Assembly: GCF_007994225.1 (NCBI RefSeq)
Contig: NZ_VLLL01000005.1
Coordinates: 810,359 to 874,358 of the forward strand
Direction of reading: 5' to 3'
Origin: Stackebrandtia albiflava
GTDB taxonomy: Bacteria > Actinomycetota > Actinomycetes > Mycobacteriales > Micromonosporaceae
Length of the DNA: 64,000 bases
Positions 1-7,682 of this stretch are shown here, one piece after another. Within the stretch, counting starts at the first letter, position 1; each line of letters begins with the position of its first letter. The notes below the pieces were generated by a model. It did not search any database. It was given only the letters and a program-made list of their open reading frames with translations, and was not told the origin of the DNA. The position numbers were made by a program, and so were the translations under genes.

Positions 1-1
1 G

Positions 2-757
2 GGCACCTCGCTGGCCTTCTTCGCCATGGTGGGTTTCGAGGACAGCGTCAACATGGCGGAGGAGACCACCAACCCCCGGATCTTCCCCCGCGCGATGCTG
101 GCGGGGATGGGCATCGCCGCGTTGATCTACGTCGCGGTCGCGGTCTTCTCGTCCTGGTTGGTGCCGATCGACGTCCTCGTCGGGGACGACCCGGAGCAGC
201 CGGGCGCGGGGGCGTTGCTGCGTGTCCTGGAGACCGGGGCGCCGGGCTTCCCACTGTGGCTGTTCTCCGTCATCGGGGTGTTCGCGGTGTCGAACTCCGC
301 GCTCATCAACATGCTCATGGCCAGCCGCCTGGTGTACGGGATGGCGAACGAACGCGTCATCCCCAAGGTGTTCGGGAAGGTCGCGCAGCGGCGCCGCACC
401 CCGTGGGTGGCGATCGTGTTCACCTCCGCCATCGCCATCTGCCTCACGACCTACGCCGACGTCGGGTTGCTGGGCGGTACCACCTCGCTGCTGCTGTTGG
501 CGGTATTCGCCGTCGTCAACGTCGCGGTGCTGGTACTGCGTCGTAAACCGGTGGCGCACAAGCACTTCAAAGCGCCCACGGTGGTCCCGGTGCTGGGCGC
601 CCTGATCAGTGCCTTCCTGGTGGGACCCTGGTCGGGCCGTGATCCCGAGCAGTACCGGATCGCCGGAGTGCTGCTGGCCGTCGGCGTGGTGCTGTGGGCG
701 ATCACCTACTTCGCGCACCACCGGCCGCAACGCGGCCGCGAGGTCGCCACCGACTGA
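2..757 (+). CDS. APC-family amino acid permease, 5'-truncated by the window edge
   Basis: This is the C-terminal 251 residues of an amino acid/polyamine/organocation transporter; the start lies before the window. The frame is open from base 2, so the internal Met at base 26 is not the true start. The first residues read GTSLAFFAMVGFEDSVNMAEET, a typical conserved loop of APC permeases, cut here by the edge. About six hydrophobic segments follow, with short charged loops such as the one near RRRTPWVA, and the protein ends in a His/Arg-rich cytosolic tail. The family imports or exchanges amino acids across the cytoplasmic membrane by proton or amino-acid coupling. The substrate cannot be told from this fragment. 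The family call is firm; the specificity is unknown. Confidence 0.85.
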   Translation, partial: GTSLAFFAMVGFEDSVNMAEETTNPRIFPRAMLAGMGIAALIYVAVAVFSSWLVPIDVLVGDDPEQPGAGALLRVLETGAPGFPLWLFSVIGVFAVSNSALINMLMASRLVYGMANERVIPKVFGKVAQRRRTPWVAIVFTSAIAICLTTYADVGLLGGTTSLLLLAVFAVVNVAVLVLRRKPVAHKHFKAPTVVPVLGALISAFLVGPWSGRDPEQYRIAGVLLAVGVVLWAITYFAHHRPQRGREVATD

Positions 758-810
758 GCGCGTGGAGAACCGGGTGGCGGATTCACCCGCACCGGCCTTA
801 TCCTCGCGGC

Positions 811-1248
811 ATGACGGCCCCGCGAGCCGAATGGTGCATCGTCGCCACCCTGCTGCCGTACCCCTATGACGGCGACAAGCAGGGGTTCCGTAGTCACGGC
901 ATCTTCCCTGCGGGGTCACGTCTGCACGTGATCGGTGGTTTCGCCGGCATGGGCCACGAGACGGTGACCGTGGTGGGGTTCTCACACGGTCGGCGCCGGC
1001 CGGTGTCCGCGTTCCTGCCCGGGCGTTACCTGGGAGGCTGGCGGGCCCGGCTGGTATACCGGCCGGCGATCCTGCGGCGGATCCATCAGGCCGAGGAGTT
1101 CGACTCCACGACGGCTCACCGTTGGCGGCACCTGATGCCCGGGGATCACCTGGGACGCATTGACGCCACCGACCCCGAGTACGGCGACGTGCTCGCCTCG
1201 GTCGCCGCCTGGTTCCAGCGCCGGTTCCACGGTGACGAGGAGGAGTGA
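811..1248 (+). CDS. Hypothetical protein, 145 aa
   Basis: I do not recognise this protein. It is a soluble basic protein with no signal peptide or membrane segment. It begins MTAPRAEWCIVATLLP and ends in an acidic GDEEE tail. It contains Trp/Arg-rich stretches (GGWRARLVYRP, HRWRHLMPG). The ATG at 811 is chosen because no ribosome binding site precedes it, but a TATCCT box (799-804) lies exactly 6 nt upstream, the spacing expected for a leaderless actinobacterial transcript. It lies 53 bp after the permease and 5 bp before the end of the convergent acetyltransferase gene. High third-position GC supports real coding. Confidence 0.65.
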   Translation: MTAPRAEWCIVATLLPYPYDGDKQGFRSHGIFPAGSRLHVIGGFAGMGHETVTVVGFSHGRRRPVSAFLPGRYLGGWRARLVYRPAILRRIHQAEEFDSTTAHRWRHLMPGDHLGRIDATDPEYGDVLASVAAWFQRRFHGDEEE

Positions 1249-1253
1249 ACCGG

Positions 1254-1685
1254 TCAGGGGCGTAGCATCGGAGTGTGGGGAATGCCGTCTTCCAAGTATT
1301 CCGGCCCGTCCGGAAGGAAGCCGTAACGGCTGTAGAACCCCAGGGCGTAACTCTGCGCCTCCAGCCGCACCGGTGCCGGACCCGTCAGCCGCACCGCCTC
1401 ACGCATGAGCCGGTCCGCGAGACCCTCGCCCCGCGCGTCGGACGCCGAGCACACCCGGCCGATGCGGTAACCGCCCTCCCGGTCCGACAACAGCCGCAGA
1501 TAGGCGGCGACACCACCGTCCCGGGCGATCCACAGGTGACGGGTCTCGGGATCGGTGTCCCGGCCGTCCAACTCCTGGTACGGACACTCCTGCTCCACCA
1601 CGAACACCGCGACCCTCAGCCGCAGCAACGTGTACAGCGTCGCCGCGTCGAGTTCCGCGAAGCGCCGGACCACCACCGCATCCAT
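1254..1685 (-). CDS. GNAT-family N-acetyltransferase, ElaA-like
   Basis: A 143-residue acetyltransferase of the ElaA branch of the GNAT superfamily, which moves acetyl groups from acetyl-CoA to amine substrates. The N-terminal part, with LYTLLRLRVAVFVVEQECPYQELDGRD, is the family signature: an Arg-rich helix followed by the VFVVEQECPYQE strand. The acetyl-CoA pyrophosphate-binding loop appears around residues 80-95 as RIGRVCSASDARGEGLADRLM, a slightly degenerate R/Q-x-x-G-x-G/A motif. A C-terminal GFYSRYGFLPDGPEYLEDGIPHTPM matches the usual end of ElaA proteins. The substrate is unknown. The gene is convergent with the preceding hypothetical gene and divergent from the serine hydrolase, so it is probably transcribed alone. 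Confidence 0.85.
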   Translation of the reverse strand: MDAVVVRRFAELDAATLYTLLRLRVAVFVVEQECPYQELDGRDTDPETRHLWIARDGGVAAYLRLLSDREGGYRIGRVCSASDARGEGLADRLMREAVRLTGPAPVRLEAQSYALGFYSRYGFLPDGPEYLEDGIPHTPMLRP

Positions 1686-1765
1686 CCCGTCATCTCAGCA
1701 CACCGCGGTGGCGCCGTCGCGCGGAAGTCATCGAAGGGCCGCACCGCGCGGGAGGGACACCGGTC

Positions 1766-2746
1766 ATGCCGATGTCGATGAGCCGCAGGTCGCTACTGGA
1801 ACTGGGCGCGGTCACCGCCGCCGGGGCCGTGGTGCCGTCCCCGGCGCGAAGCGGTGAGGACGAGGCGCCCGCGTCCGATCCCGAGGAGGCGGCCGACCGG
1901 ATCCGTGCGGTGTTCACCCGGTACAGCGAGGCGGCGGGCGGCTGGTGGCGGGCGAGGATCAGCGTCAACCGGCGGGACGGTTCTGCGGTGGACGCCATCG
2001 ACCGGGAGTCGGGGCGGGAACTGGAGGCGTGGAGCACCAACAAGGTGCCGGTGGCGATCGCGGTGATGCGCAAGGTCGACGACGGGGAGTTCGACGTCGA
2101 CCGGCTGCTGGACGTCACCGCGCGGGCCGCCTCACACGACGGGGACGGGATATTCGTGTACGACGACGCCTACCCCAGCCACGTCACCGTCGGGCACGTG
2201 CTCGCGAACATGTTGACCGTCTCCGACGACACCGCGGTGCGGTTGTGCGCGGAGCTGGTGACCGCCGACGAGGTCGACGGGTTGATGTCGGCGCACGGTT
2301 TTACACACACCCGTGTGCAGGAGACGGCCGGCGGCGGGTTCCTGCTGGGCCGGACCACGCCCGGTGAGCAGCACGACCTGTGGCGGGCGCTGATGGCGGG
2401 GGAGTTGCTGTCGGCGGAGTCCACCGGGCGGATCGTCCGGTTGGCGCGGTCGCCCGAGGCGTTCACCGACGGCATCCGGTTGCGGATGCCCACACCGCAG
2501 CGGCTCCGCGTCGCGACCAAGGCGGGGTGGTTCGACGCGGCGACGGACGAGCGGTGCGAGGCCGGGGTCATCGCCGACTCGGAGGGGGCCGCGGTGATGA
2601 CCTACAGCCTGTACGCGGGTGACCAGGGCGCGGCCGGTGACTTCGGCGCGACTCATCCGGCCAACGCCGCGCGCGCCGCGATGGGGCACCGGTTCGCGCG
2701 CATCGTGAGCCGCCTGCCGGGTTCCGGGATGCGCATCGCGCCGTGA
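1766..2746 (+). CDS. Exported class A beta-lactamase-like serine hydrolase
   Basis: A 326-residue predicted secreted serine hydrolase of the penicillin-binding/class A beta-lactamase fold. Residues 7-24 contain a twin-arginine-type signal (SRRSLLELGAVTAAGAV), suggesting Tat export as a folded protein. The active-site SxxK is visible as STNK near residue 92, the SDN loop as SDD (TVSDDTAVRL) near 152, and the KTG-like triad as KAG (VATKAGWF) near 252. The Asn-to-Asp change in SDN and the Thr-to-Ala change in KTG are departures from typical resistance enzymes. This points to an actinobacterial beta-lactamase-related hydrolase or cell-wall carboxypeptidase rather than a proven beta-lactamase. A GGAGGG ribosome binding site lies 9 nt before ATG 1766. 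Two further in-frame ATGs follow closely. Confidence 0.8.
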   Translation: MPMSMSRRSLLELGAVTAAGAVVPSPARSGEDEAPASDPEEAADRIRAVFTRYSEAAGGWWRARISVNRRDGSAVDAIDRESGRELEAWSTNKVPVAIAVMRKVDDGEFDVDRLLDVTARAASHDGDGIFVYDDAYPSHVTVGHVLANMLTVSDDTAVRLCAELVTADEVDGLMSAHGFTHTRVQETAGGGFLLGRTTPGEQHDLWRALMAGELLSAESTGRIVRLARSPEAFTDGIRLRMPTPQRLRVATKAGWFDAATDERCEAGVIADSEGAAVMTYSLYAGDQGAAGDFGATHPANAARAAMGHRFARIVSRLPGSGMRIAP

Positions 2747-2767
2747 GGCTTCTCCGGCTCGGCGGCC

Positions 2768-3169
2768 TCAGCCGGACGCGGACTCGGTGGGACGCAACCG
2801 CAGGCTGATCGAGTTGATGCAGTACCGCTGGTCTGGCATGTCCTTCGGGGCCAGGCCCTCACCGGTGAACAGGTGTCCCAGGTGGGATCCACAGTTGGCG
2901 CAACGTACCTCGGTGCGCCGCATCCCCAGGGAGTCGTCCTCGTGGAGGGTGACCGCCGCCTTCTCGGTGTCGGCGAACGACGGCCAGCCGCAACCGGAGT
3001 GGTACTTGGTGTCGCTGGTGAAGAGTTCGGCTCCGCAGGCGCGGCAACAGTAGACGCCGGTCGTCTCCGTGTCGGTGTACTCGCCGGTGAACGCCGGTTC
3101 CGTGCCGCCCTCCCGCAGGACCCGGTACTCGGCCTCGGTGAGCTTCTCACGCCATGGATCGGTAGTCAC
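2768..3169 (-). CDS. msrB: Peptide-methionine (R)-S-oxide reductase
   Basis: A 133-residue cytosolic repair enzyme that reduces methionine-R-sulfoxide in proteins, normally using thioredoxin. The two zinc-binding CxxC pairs are present (CRAC near residue 42 and CANC near 91). So are the GCGWPSF motif and the catalytic Cys in RYCINSISL near the C-terminus. I place the start at the GTG at 3169 (VTTDPWREKL), which follows a GGAG sequence and matches the family N-terminus. The open frame extends upstream, but the extra residues (MTGRRPAGTRYRGA) look non-native. Length and motifs match standalone MsrB enzymes. It is transcribed alone on the minus strand. Confidence 0.93.
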   Translation of the reverse strand: MTTDPWREKLTEAEYRVLREGGTEPAFTGEYTDTETTGVYCCRACGAELFTSDTKYHSGCGWPSFADTEKAAVTLHEDDSLGMRRTEVRCANCGSHLGHLFTGEGLAPKDMPDQRYCINSISLRLRPTESASG

Positions 3170-3331
3170 GGCTCCACGGTAGCGCGTCCCGGCGGGGCGG
3201 CGTCCCGTCACGCGCGAGTCTGATCGGGACGGCGGATGTGCCGATCCGGGCCATTGTGGCGCCTGTCACCTGCGGTCGTGGCAGGATCAGCACGTGCGAC
3301 GACTGCGGTAGGCCGGAACCCGGAGGTGACG

Positions 3332-3853
3332 ATGCCCGGCGCGCTCCCGATCCGGTTCCGGCCGACTCCCGGCCAGGCGGTGTCGAGGGCGGCCCGGGTG
3401 GGCCTGATCGCCGCGTCGGCCGCCGCGGCCGTGATGGCGCCCTTCGCTCTCACCCACCGGTTCTCCTGGTCGGCGGCGTGGCCGGTCGTGGTGGCGGTGG
3501 GTGCCGCCGGGGCGGTGTTCGCGGCGACGCACGCGGTCCGGGGCGGAATCGTGTTGGACGAGACCGGTGTCCGGCCGACCGGCGCGAGGTCGTGGCGGAT
3601 GCGGGCGGAGTGGCACCTGGTCACCGAGATCCGCGCCGAGCGGCGGGGATGCCGGACGGTACCGGTGGTGTACCTGGCGTCGGGACGTACCTGGCGCCTG
3701 CCGGCCCCGTACGACGCCGGGCTGCTGGAACGGGACACCCGTTTCGATCAGAAGCTGTGCGTCATCCGCAACCTGTGGGTGACGCATCGGAGCCGACGAC
3801 CTCCGCCGGACCACCGGGGCGAGACCTACTCCCGTACCGCCGCAGACGCCTGA
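3332..3853 (+). CDS. PH-domain-like membrane protein
   Basis: A 173-residue protein with two hydrophobic segments at roughly residues 25-42 and 48-68, followed by a soluble region. That region (GGIVLDETGVRPTGARSWRMRAEWHLVTEIRAERRG) resembles the bacterial PH-like domain found after two transmembrane helices in actinobacterial membrane proteins. Function is not known. ATG 3332 is chosen because a CGGAGG site lies about 7 nt upstream; a longer frame reaching back to 3236 lacks support. The last 28 bp overlap the convergent DUF3159 gene tail to tail, so the two transcripts are antisense over that stretch. Confidence 0.7.
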   Translation: MPGALPIRFRPTPGQAVSRAARVGLIAASAAAAVMAPFALTHRFSWSAAWPVVVAVGAAGAVFAATHAVRGGIVLDETGVRPTGARSWRMRAEWHLVTEIRAERRGCRTVPVVYLASGRTWRLPAPYDAGLLERDTRFDQKLCVIRNLWVTHRSRRPPPDHRGETYSRTAADA

Positions 3854-4497
3854 ACCGGCACCACGGGATGCCGTATGCCCGGGTGGGAGGCGGGCAGGTT
3901 GCGGCGCAGCACCCACCAGCTCGCCGCCAGGCACGCGGCGATGAGCGGCCAGGTCAACGCGACCCGCGCGACCGTCAGCGCCGCGGTGAAACCCCACAGC
4001 CACAGCGGAAGGAACACCGCCACCCGCAACAGGTACTGGCAGACCCACACCCAGCTCGCCCGGCCGTACGCCCGCGACAGGTCGGGGTCGCGGCGCCAAC
4101 GGGTGCGTTGGCCGAGTACACCGCCGACGACCACACCCAGCAGGGGCCAACGGATCACGATGCTGATGGCCCAGGCGAGCGCGCTGGCGGCGTTGCTGAG
4201 CAGTTGCAGGAGGAAGAAGTCCTCGGCGCGGCCGGTGTACAAGGCGATCATGCCCGCCACACAGACTCCGGCGAGGCCGACGAGCACCGAGCGGGGTTTC
4301 CCGCCCCGGCCGAGGCGCCATCCGGCGACCACGAGGCCCGCGACCACGGCGACCAGCACACCGACGACGACCGACTGACCCGCGAGCCACCAACCGAGTC
4401 CGAATGCCACCGGCGGGATGGTCGCGTCCACCGCGCCGCGCCTGCCGCCCAGCAGCGCGGCGAGTGATTCCTGCGGCCGGTCGTCGGGCTTGGTCAC
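3826..4497 (-). CDS. DUF3159-family membrane protein
   Basis: A 223-residue actinobacterial integral membrane protein. Its N-terminus (ESLAALLGGRRGAVDATIPPVAFG) and the middle segment (LLQLLSNAASALAWAISI, then RDPDLSRAYGRASWVWV) match what I recall of the DUF3159 family, which is found almost only in Actinobacteria and has no assigned function. Five to six hydrophobic segments are visible. The start is a GTG at 4497 with an AGAGGA sequence about 10 nt upstream. A palindromic GTTAGG/CCTAAC element, resembling an iron-dependent DtxR/IdeR box, lies 74-89 bp upstream. Its 3' end overlaps the PH-like gene by 28 bp. Confidence 0.82.
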   Translation of the reverse strand: MTKPDDRPQESLAALLGGRRGAVDATIPPVAFGLGWWLAGQSVVVGVLVAVVAGLVVAGWRLGRGGKPRSVLVGLAGVCVAGMIALYTGRAEDFFLLQLLSNAASALAWAISIVIRWPLLGVVVGGVLGQRTRWRRDPDLSRAYGRASWVWVCQYLLRVAVFLPLWLWGFTAALTVARVALTWPLIAACLAASWWVLRRNLPASHPGIRHPVVPVQASAAVRE

Positions 4498-4570
4498 GGC
4501 GGCGGTCCTCTATCCAGTCGGTGGGGCGACGTCTGGGCGACTCGTGGGGGTGACGTCGAGGCGGCACTTC

Positions 4571-4586
4571 GTTAGGTAAGCCTAAC
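4571..4586. promoter_or_regulatory. Candidate iron-dependent regulator (DtxR/IdeR-type) box
   Basis: The sequence GTTAGGTAAGCCTAAC has perfect 6-bp inverted arms around a 4-bp centre. It matches most of the conserved half-sites of the DtxR/IdeR/DmdR consensus (TTAGGTTAGGCTAACCTAA). It lies 74 bp upstream of the DUF3159 start on the minus strand and 317 bp upstream of the divergent gene at 4903. The rest of the 4498-4902 interval shows no other gene I can support. Confidence 0.55.
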
Positions 4587-4902
4587 GCGGGTCACCGCGT
4601 GTGCCCCCGTACACCGGCGACGAGGTCGGCCGGGTCTCACTTCCGCGCGGTGCCTCACACCGGGTGGGCCGCGTGGTCACGAGCCGGTATCCCGCCCGGA
4701 CCGGCCCGGAGGTGCGGCGGCGGCCCGGTTCCGGTGGTGTGACCGGCCCGATGCGGTGTGACGTAGGCGATGCCGTGTGGCGTCGGAGGCCACTGAGGCG
4801 GCGACGGGCGGTGACGCGACTTGTCGGCTACTGCTACCTTGCCGAAGCGGAAACCGATGGCCCGCCTTTCGCCCGCCGGGCCGGGATGGCAGTATGCGCT
4901 AG

Positions 4903-5913
4903 ATGCTGGGTACTAAGAGGTTGACGGAGCAGCAGCTCACCGACCTGCTGCGTCGACTCCAGCGTGTCAATTTCGGCCGGTGGGGACAGGCCGACATCAC
5001 CGCTGCGATCGGCGCGTTGGGCTGGCAGTTGCAGCACGGCGAGATCGACGTCGGCATGTGGCGGGCCGAGACCGGTTACGACACCGGAGCCGCCATCATC
5101 GACCGGGTGCCACCGACCCCGGGCGTGGAGTTCGTGGGGGACTTCTACGCCGTGGAGTTGATGGTGTTGCGTTCCGCGGTACGGGGCGACGCCGGGGAGA
5201 ACCACCGGACCATCGTGTTCCGCGAGGTGCTGCGCACCATGTTGCGCGAGTTCGGTCAGCCCGACGTCCGGGGCGGCGACGGCGGTCCCTGGGCACGGTG
5301 GCGGGACCCGGTGCTCACCGTCGAGTTGCATCTGCGCCGCTTCCACGGCGGTGTCAGCCTGCGGCTGTTGGCGACCGAGGCGCTGGAACGCATCGAGGCG
5401 CACAGTATCCAGCGCGGTGACGTCTCGGGGTGGACGGCCTACTCCAAGCGGCCCGAGTTGCCGTTGGAGCCCGCGGTCACCGATCTGGGCGAGTTCACCG
5501 CGAGGCTGTCGGGTGTCCTGATGGACCTGGCGGGGGACGTGCCCGTGGTCGACACCGAGGGGACCGTCATCCTGCGCACCAGCGACTGGTCCGCCAGGTT
5601 CGTACTGGCGGCCGTCGACGGTTCGGTCCGGGTGGAGGCGTCGCCGGCGGTCAAGGGCGCCCACCGCGACGGCCTGAACTACCTCGCCGGACTCGGTTAC
5701 CGCAAGCCGTCCGAACGGATGCCCACCTGGTCCCGCCAGTTCGAGGACGGCGGGCGCGACTCCACCTCCAACGCCGCGCGCATGATGGTGGACGCGTTGC
5801 GCGCCTTCGGGATCGACGACCTCTACGACATCGTCTACGACGCCTTCACCGCCGACGGCGAACGCATGTACCTTCCGGTGCTGGGCATCGCCAGCGCCGA
5901 CTCGATGAACTGA
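4903..5913 (+). CDS. Hypothetical protein with DUF6301-like N-terminus
   Basis: A 336-residue soluble acidic protein with no signal peptide. The N-terminal part (LTEQQLTDLLRRLQRVNF, then ITAAIGALGWQLQ) resembles the DUF6301-type domain seen in Streptomyces and related genera. The C-terminal half (DSTSNAARMMVDALRAFGIDDLYDIVYDAFTADG) looks like a second conserved module. I cannot assign a function; a chaperone-like role is only a loose possibility. No ribosome binding site precedes the ATG. A CAGTAT box sits 7 nt upstream, compatible with leaderless expression. It is followed by a strong hairpin between it and the convergent trpS. Confidence 0.65.
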   Translation: MLGTKRLTEQQLTDLLRRLQRVNFGRWGQADITAAIGALGWQLQHGEIDVGMWRAETGYDTGAAIIDRVPPTPGVEFVGDFYAVELMVLRSAVRGDAGENHRTIVFREVLRTMLREFGQPDVRGGDGGPWARWRDPVLTVELHLRRFHGGVSLRLLATEALERIEAHSIQRGDVSGWTAYSKRPELPLEPAVTDLGEFTARLSGVLMDLAGDVPVVDTEGTVILRTSDWSARFVLAAVDGSVRVEASPAVKGAHRDGLNYLAGLGYRKPSERMPTWSRQFEDGGRDSTSNAARMMVDALRAFGIDDLYDIVYDAFTADGERMYLPVLGIASADSMN

Positions 5914-5920
5914 GTCGGAG

Positions 5921-5957
5921 GCGGGGCACCCGCGCGCGGGCGGTCACGGGTGCCCGC
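5921..5957. terminator. Bidirectional hairpin between convergent genes
   Basis: Left arm GGCACCCG and right arm CGGGTGCC form a perfect stem, extendable at the base by GC pairs, around a GC-rich loop. It lies between the 3' ends of the gene ending at 5913 and trpS ending at 5964. There is no U tract, as is usual in high-GC actinobacteria. Confidence 0.6.
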
Positions 5958-5963
5958 CGTCCT

Positions 5964-7010
5964 TCAATACCGGGTGCCCATGGCGATGCGGACCTCGGCG
6001 AGCGTCGCGTCGGCGATCTCGTTCGCCCGGGCGTTGCCCCGTTCCAGGATGCGCGTCACGATCCCCCGGTCAGTCTCGAACTCCCGCCGGCGCCGCCGCA
6101 TCGGCGCGAAGAAGTCGTTGACCGCCTCCGTGGTCAGTCGTTTCAGCGCCGAGGCGCCACCGTCCCCGATGGACTCCGCCACCGCCTCCGGTGCCTCCCC
6201 TCGGCACAACGCCGCCAGCAGCACCAGATTGGACACCTCGGGGCGGTTCGGCGGGTCGTAGGTGATGCGGCGCTGTGAATCCGTGACCGCCGAACGGATC
6301 AACGCGGTGGTCTCGTCGGCGGTCGCCGACAACGGGATCGAGTTGCCGCGGCTCTTGCCCATCTTGCCGCGCCCGTCCAGGCCCTTCAGGCGCGGCGCGT
6401 GCGACAGCAGCGCCTCCGGGGCGGTGAAGATCGGCGCGTACCGGTCGTTGAACCGGCGGGCGATGTCGCGGGTCAGTTCCAGGTGCGGAAGCTGGTCGTC
6501 GCCCACCGGGACCAGATCGGCGTGACAGAACAGGATGTCGGCGGCCTGGTGGACCGGATACGTCAGCATGAGCCCGCTGACCGTCTCCCGGCCGCCCGCC
6601 TGGATCTCCTCCTTGACGGTGGGGTTCCGCGACAGTTCGCCTGTGGACACGAGGCTGAGGAACGGCAGCATGAGCTGGTTCAGGGCCGGGACGGCGCTGT
6701 GCGCGAACACGGTGGAACGGTCCGGATCCAGTCCGGTGGCGAGGTAGTCCAGTACGACGTCGGTGACGACCTCGTCGATGCCGGCGGTGATGTCCCGGTC
6801 GGTGATCACCTGGTAGTCGGCCACCAGGACGAACACGTCCACGCCCTGGTTCTGCAACCGGACCCGGTTCTGCAGGCTGCCGAAGTAGTGGCCCACGTGC
6901 AGCCGCCCGGTGGGGCGGTCGCCGGTGAGGACCCGGTGGTCGGTCGGTGAGGCGAGCACGTCGGCGGGCAGCCGCAGTGTCGTGGCCTCGTAGGTCTCGG
7001 TGGTGGTCAT
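5964..7010 (-). CDS. trpS: Tryptophanyl-tRNA synthetase
   Basis: A 348-residue class I aminoacyl-tRNA synthetase that charges tRNA-Trp. The ATP-binding HIGH-type motif appears as TGRLHVGHYFGSL (residues 33-45) and the KMSKS loop as KMGKSRGNS near residue 219. Its length matches bacterial TrpRS. It resembles the auxiliary actinobacterial TrpRS type, some of which are indolmycin-resistant, but resistance cannot be read from the sequence. The ATG at 7010 has GGAG 6-7 nt upstream. About 100 nt upstream lies a leader peptide with tandem Trp codons and mutually exclusive hairpins (7062-7149). This strongly suggests ribosome-mediated attenuation in response to charged tRNA-Trp, as described for Streptomyces auxiliary TrpRS genes. 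Confidence 0.95.
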   Translation of the reverse strand: MTTTETYEATTLRLPADVLASPTDHRVLTGDRPTGRLHVGHYFGSLQNRVRLQNQGVDVFVLVADYQVITDRDITAGIDEVVTDVVLDYLATGLDPDRSTVFAHSAVPALNQLMLPFLSLVSTGELSRNPTVKEEIQAGGRETVSGLMLTYPVHQAADILFCHADLVPVGDDQLPHLELTRDIARRFNDRYAPIFTAPEALLSHAPRLKGLDGRGKMGKSRGNSIPLSATADETTALIRSAVTDSQRRITYDPPNRPEVSNLVLLAALCRGEAPEAVAESIGDGGASALKRLTTEAVNDFFAPMRRRRREFETDRGIVTRILERGNARANEIADATLAEVRIAMGTRY

Positions 7011-7061
7011 GTCGGTCTCCGTGGTGTCGCGGGCCGTGCGGCCACGGGACGGGAGCCGACC

Positions 7062-7121
7062 GGGCCGTACGAGACGGCCCTGGTGGGTGACATGCGTCAG
7101 TCGGCCGTCGCTAGGACGGCC
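7062..7121 (-). promoter_or_regulatory. trpS transcription attenuator (segments 1-4)
   Basis: Four 7-nt segments are read on the minus strand. Segment 1, GGCCGTC (7121-7115), overlaps the second Trp codon and the end of the leader ORF. Segment 2 is GACGGCC (7109-7103), segment 3 GGCCGTC (7079-7073), and segment 4 ACGGCCC (7068-7062 pairing with 7080-7074). Segments 1:2 and 3:4 form perfect stems, and 2:3 is an equally perfect alternative stem. Ribosome stalling at the Trp codons would mask segment 1 and favour 2:3 over 3:4. The 3:4 stem has no following U run, which is tolerated in actinobacteria. An effect on translation cannot be excluded. Confidence 0.8.
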
Positions 7122-7149
7122 ACCAGTTCAGCTGGGTATGACGACGCAC
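7111..7149 (-). CDS. trpS leader peptide with tandem Trp codons
   Basis: A 12-codon ORF, GTG to TAG, encodes MRRHTQLNWWPS. The two adjacent Trp codons and the HTQLNWW pattern resemble known actinobacterial trp leader peptides. A TACATT box on the minus strand (7161-7156) lies exactly 6 nt before the GTG, so the mRNA is probably leaderless with translation starting at its 5' end. The stop codon falls inside the 1:2 hairpin of the attenuator. It lies about 100 nt upstream of trpS. Confidence 0.8.
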   Translation of the reverse strand: MRRHTQLNWWPS

Positions 7150-7361
7150 GCACCGAATGTATCACCGCGCGTCGCGTCCGGTGTGGGACGCGGAGTGGCC
7201 GCACCGCTCTCGGGAGGAGGAGCGGTGCGGCCGGAGCCCGGCCCCGGGCGGAACGGAGCCGGACGGAACAGGGCCGGACGGTCCACGGTGCCGCCCCTGA
7301 TGCGGCTTGGTTGGTCAAACGTCCGATGTGGGAGGTCGTGGTGGTGGGTCGCGGTGACGGT

Positions 7362-7682
7362 TCAGCCGTCGCAGGTTCGCGCCGATCGCCACCGCGCGTA
7401 CACGGCCAGCGCACCCGTCTCGATCTCGCGACGCCACTCCGGCGGGTTGTCCACCCAGCCCGCGCCCCACCGGGCCTCGGCAAGGCCGTCGGGGCAGGAG
7501 ATGGTCACGAGCAGGGTGCGCCGCGCCCGCCAGACGCCCCACACCCGCAGCGTGTCCCGCGCCGTGGGGGCCGAGGTCACGGTCAGCACCTGTTGTGCGG
7601 TCTCTGCCCACCAGGTGCCGTAGACGGTGAGCCCCGCCCACGCCACGTCGGTGGCGGGGACCGCCTCCCGTGGCGGATTCAT
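7362..7682 (-). CDS. Hypothetical protein, 106 aa
   Basis: I do not recognise this protein. It is small, basic and Trp-rich (motifs VYGTWWAETAQQ, LRVWGVWRARRT and RWGAGWVDNPPEWRREIE), with no signal peptide. The ATG at 7682 overlaps the stop codon of the upstream small Cys-rich gene as ATGA, so the two are translationally coupled. The pair is divergent from the XRE regulator. The 7150-7361 interval between this gene and the trpS leader holds only the leader promoter and one copy of a GCTTGGTTGGTCA motif. Confidence 0.6.
   Translation of the reverse strand: MNPPREAVPATDVAWAGLTVYGTWWAETAQQVLTVTSAPTARDTLRVWGVWRARRTLLVTISCPDGLAEARWGAGWVDNPPEWRREIETGALAVYARWRSARTCDG

Noticed and set aside
1766-2746. 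Clinically typical class A beta-lactamase
   Set aside because: SDN is SDD and KTG is KAG, so antibiotic hydrolysis cannot be claimed from sequence.
3826-3853. Frameshift causing the overlap of the PH-like and DUF3159 genes
   Set aside because: Both frames keep family-like sequence to near their ends; a 28-bp tail-to-tail overlap is ordinary.
4601-4924. Small open frame in the gap before the gene at 4903
   Set aside because: Arg-rich composition, no ribosome binding site, no -10 box at leaderless distance, and it overlaps the real start.
7062-7080. Intrinsic terminator for an upstream minus-strand gene
   Set aside because: The stem shares a segment with the alternative 2:3 pairing next to Trp codons, so an attenuator explains it better.
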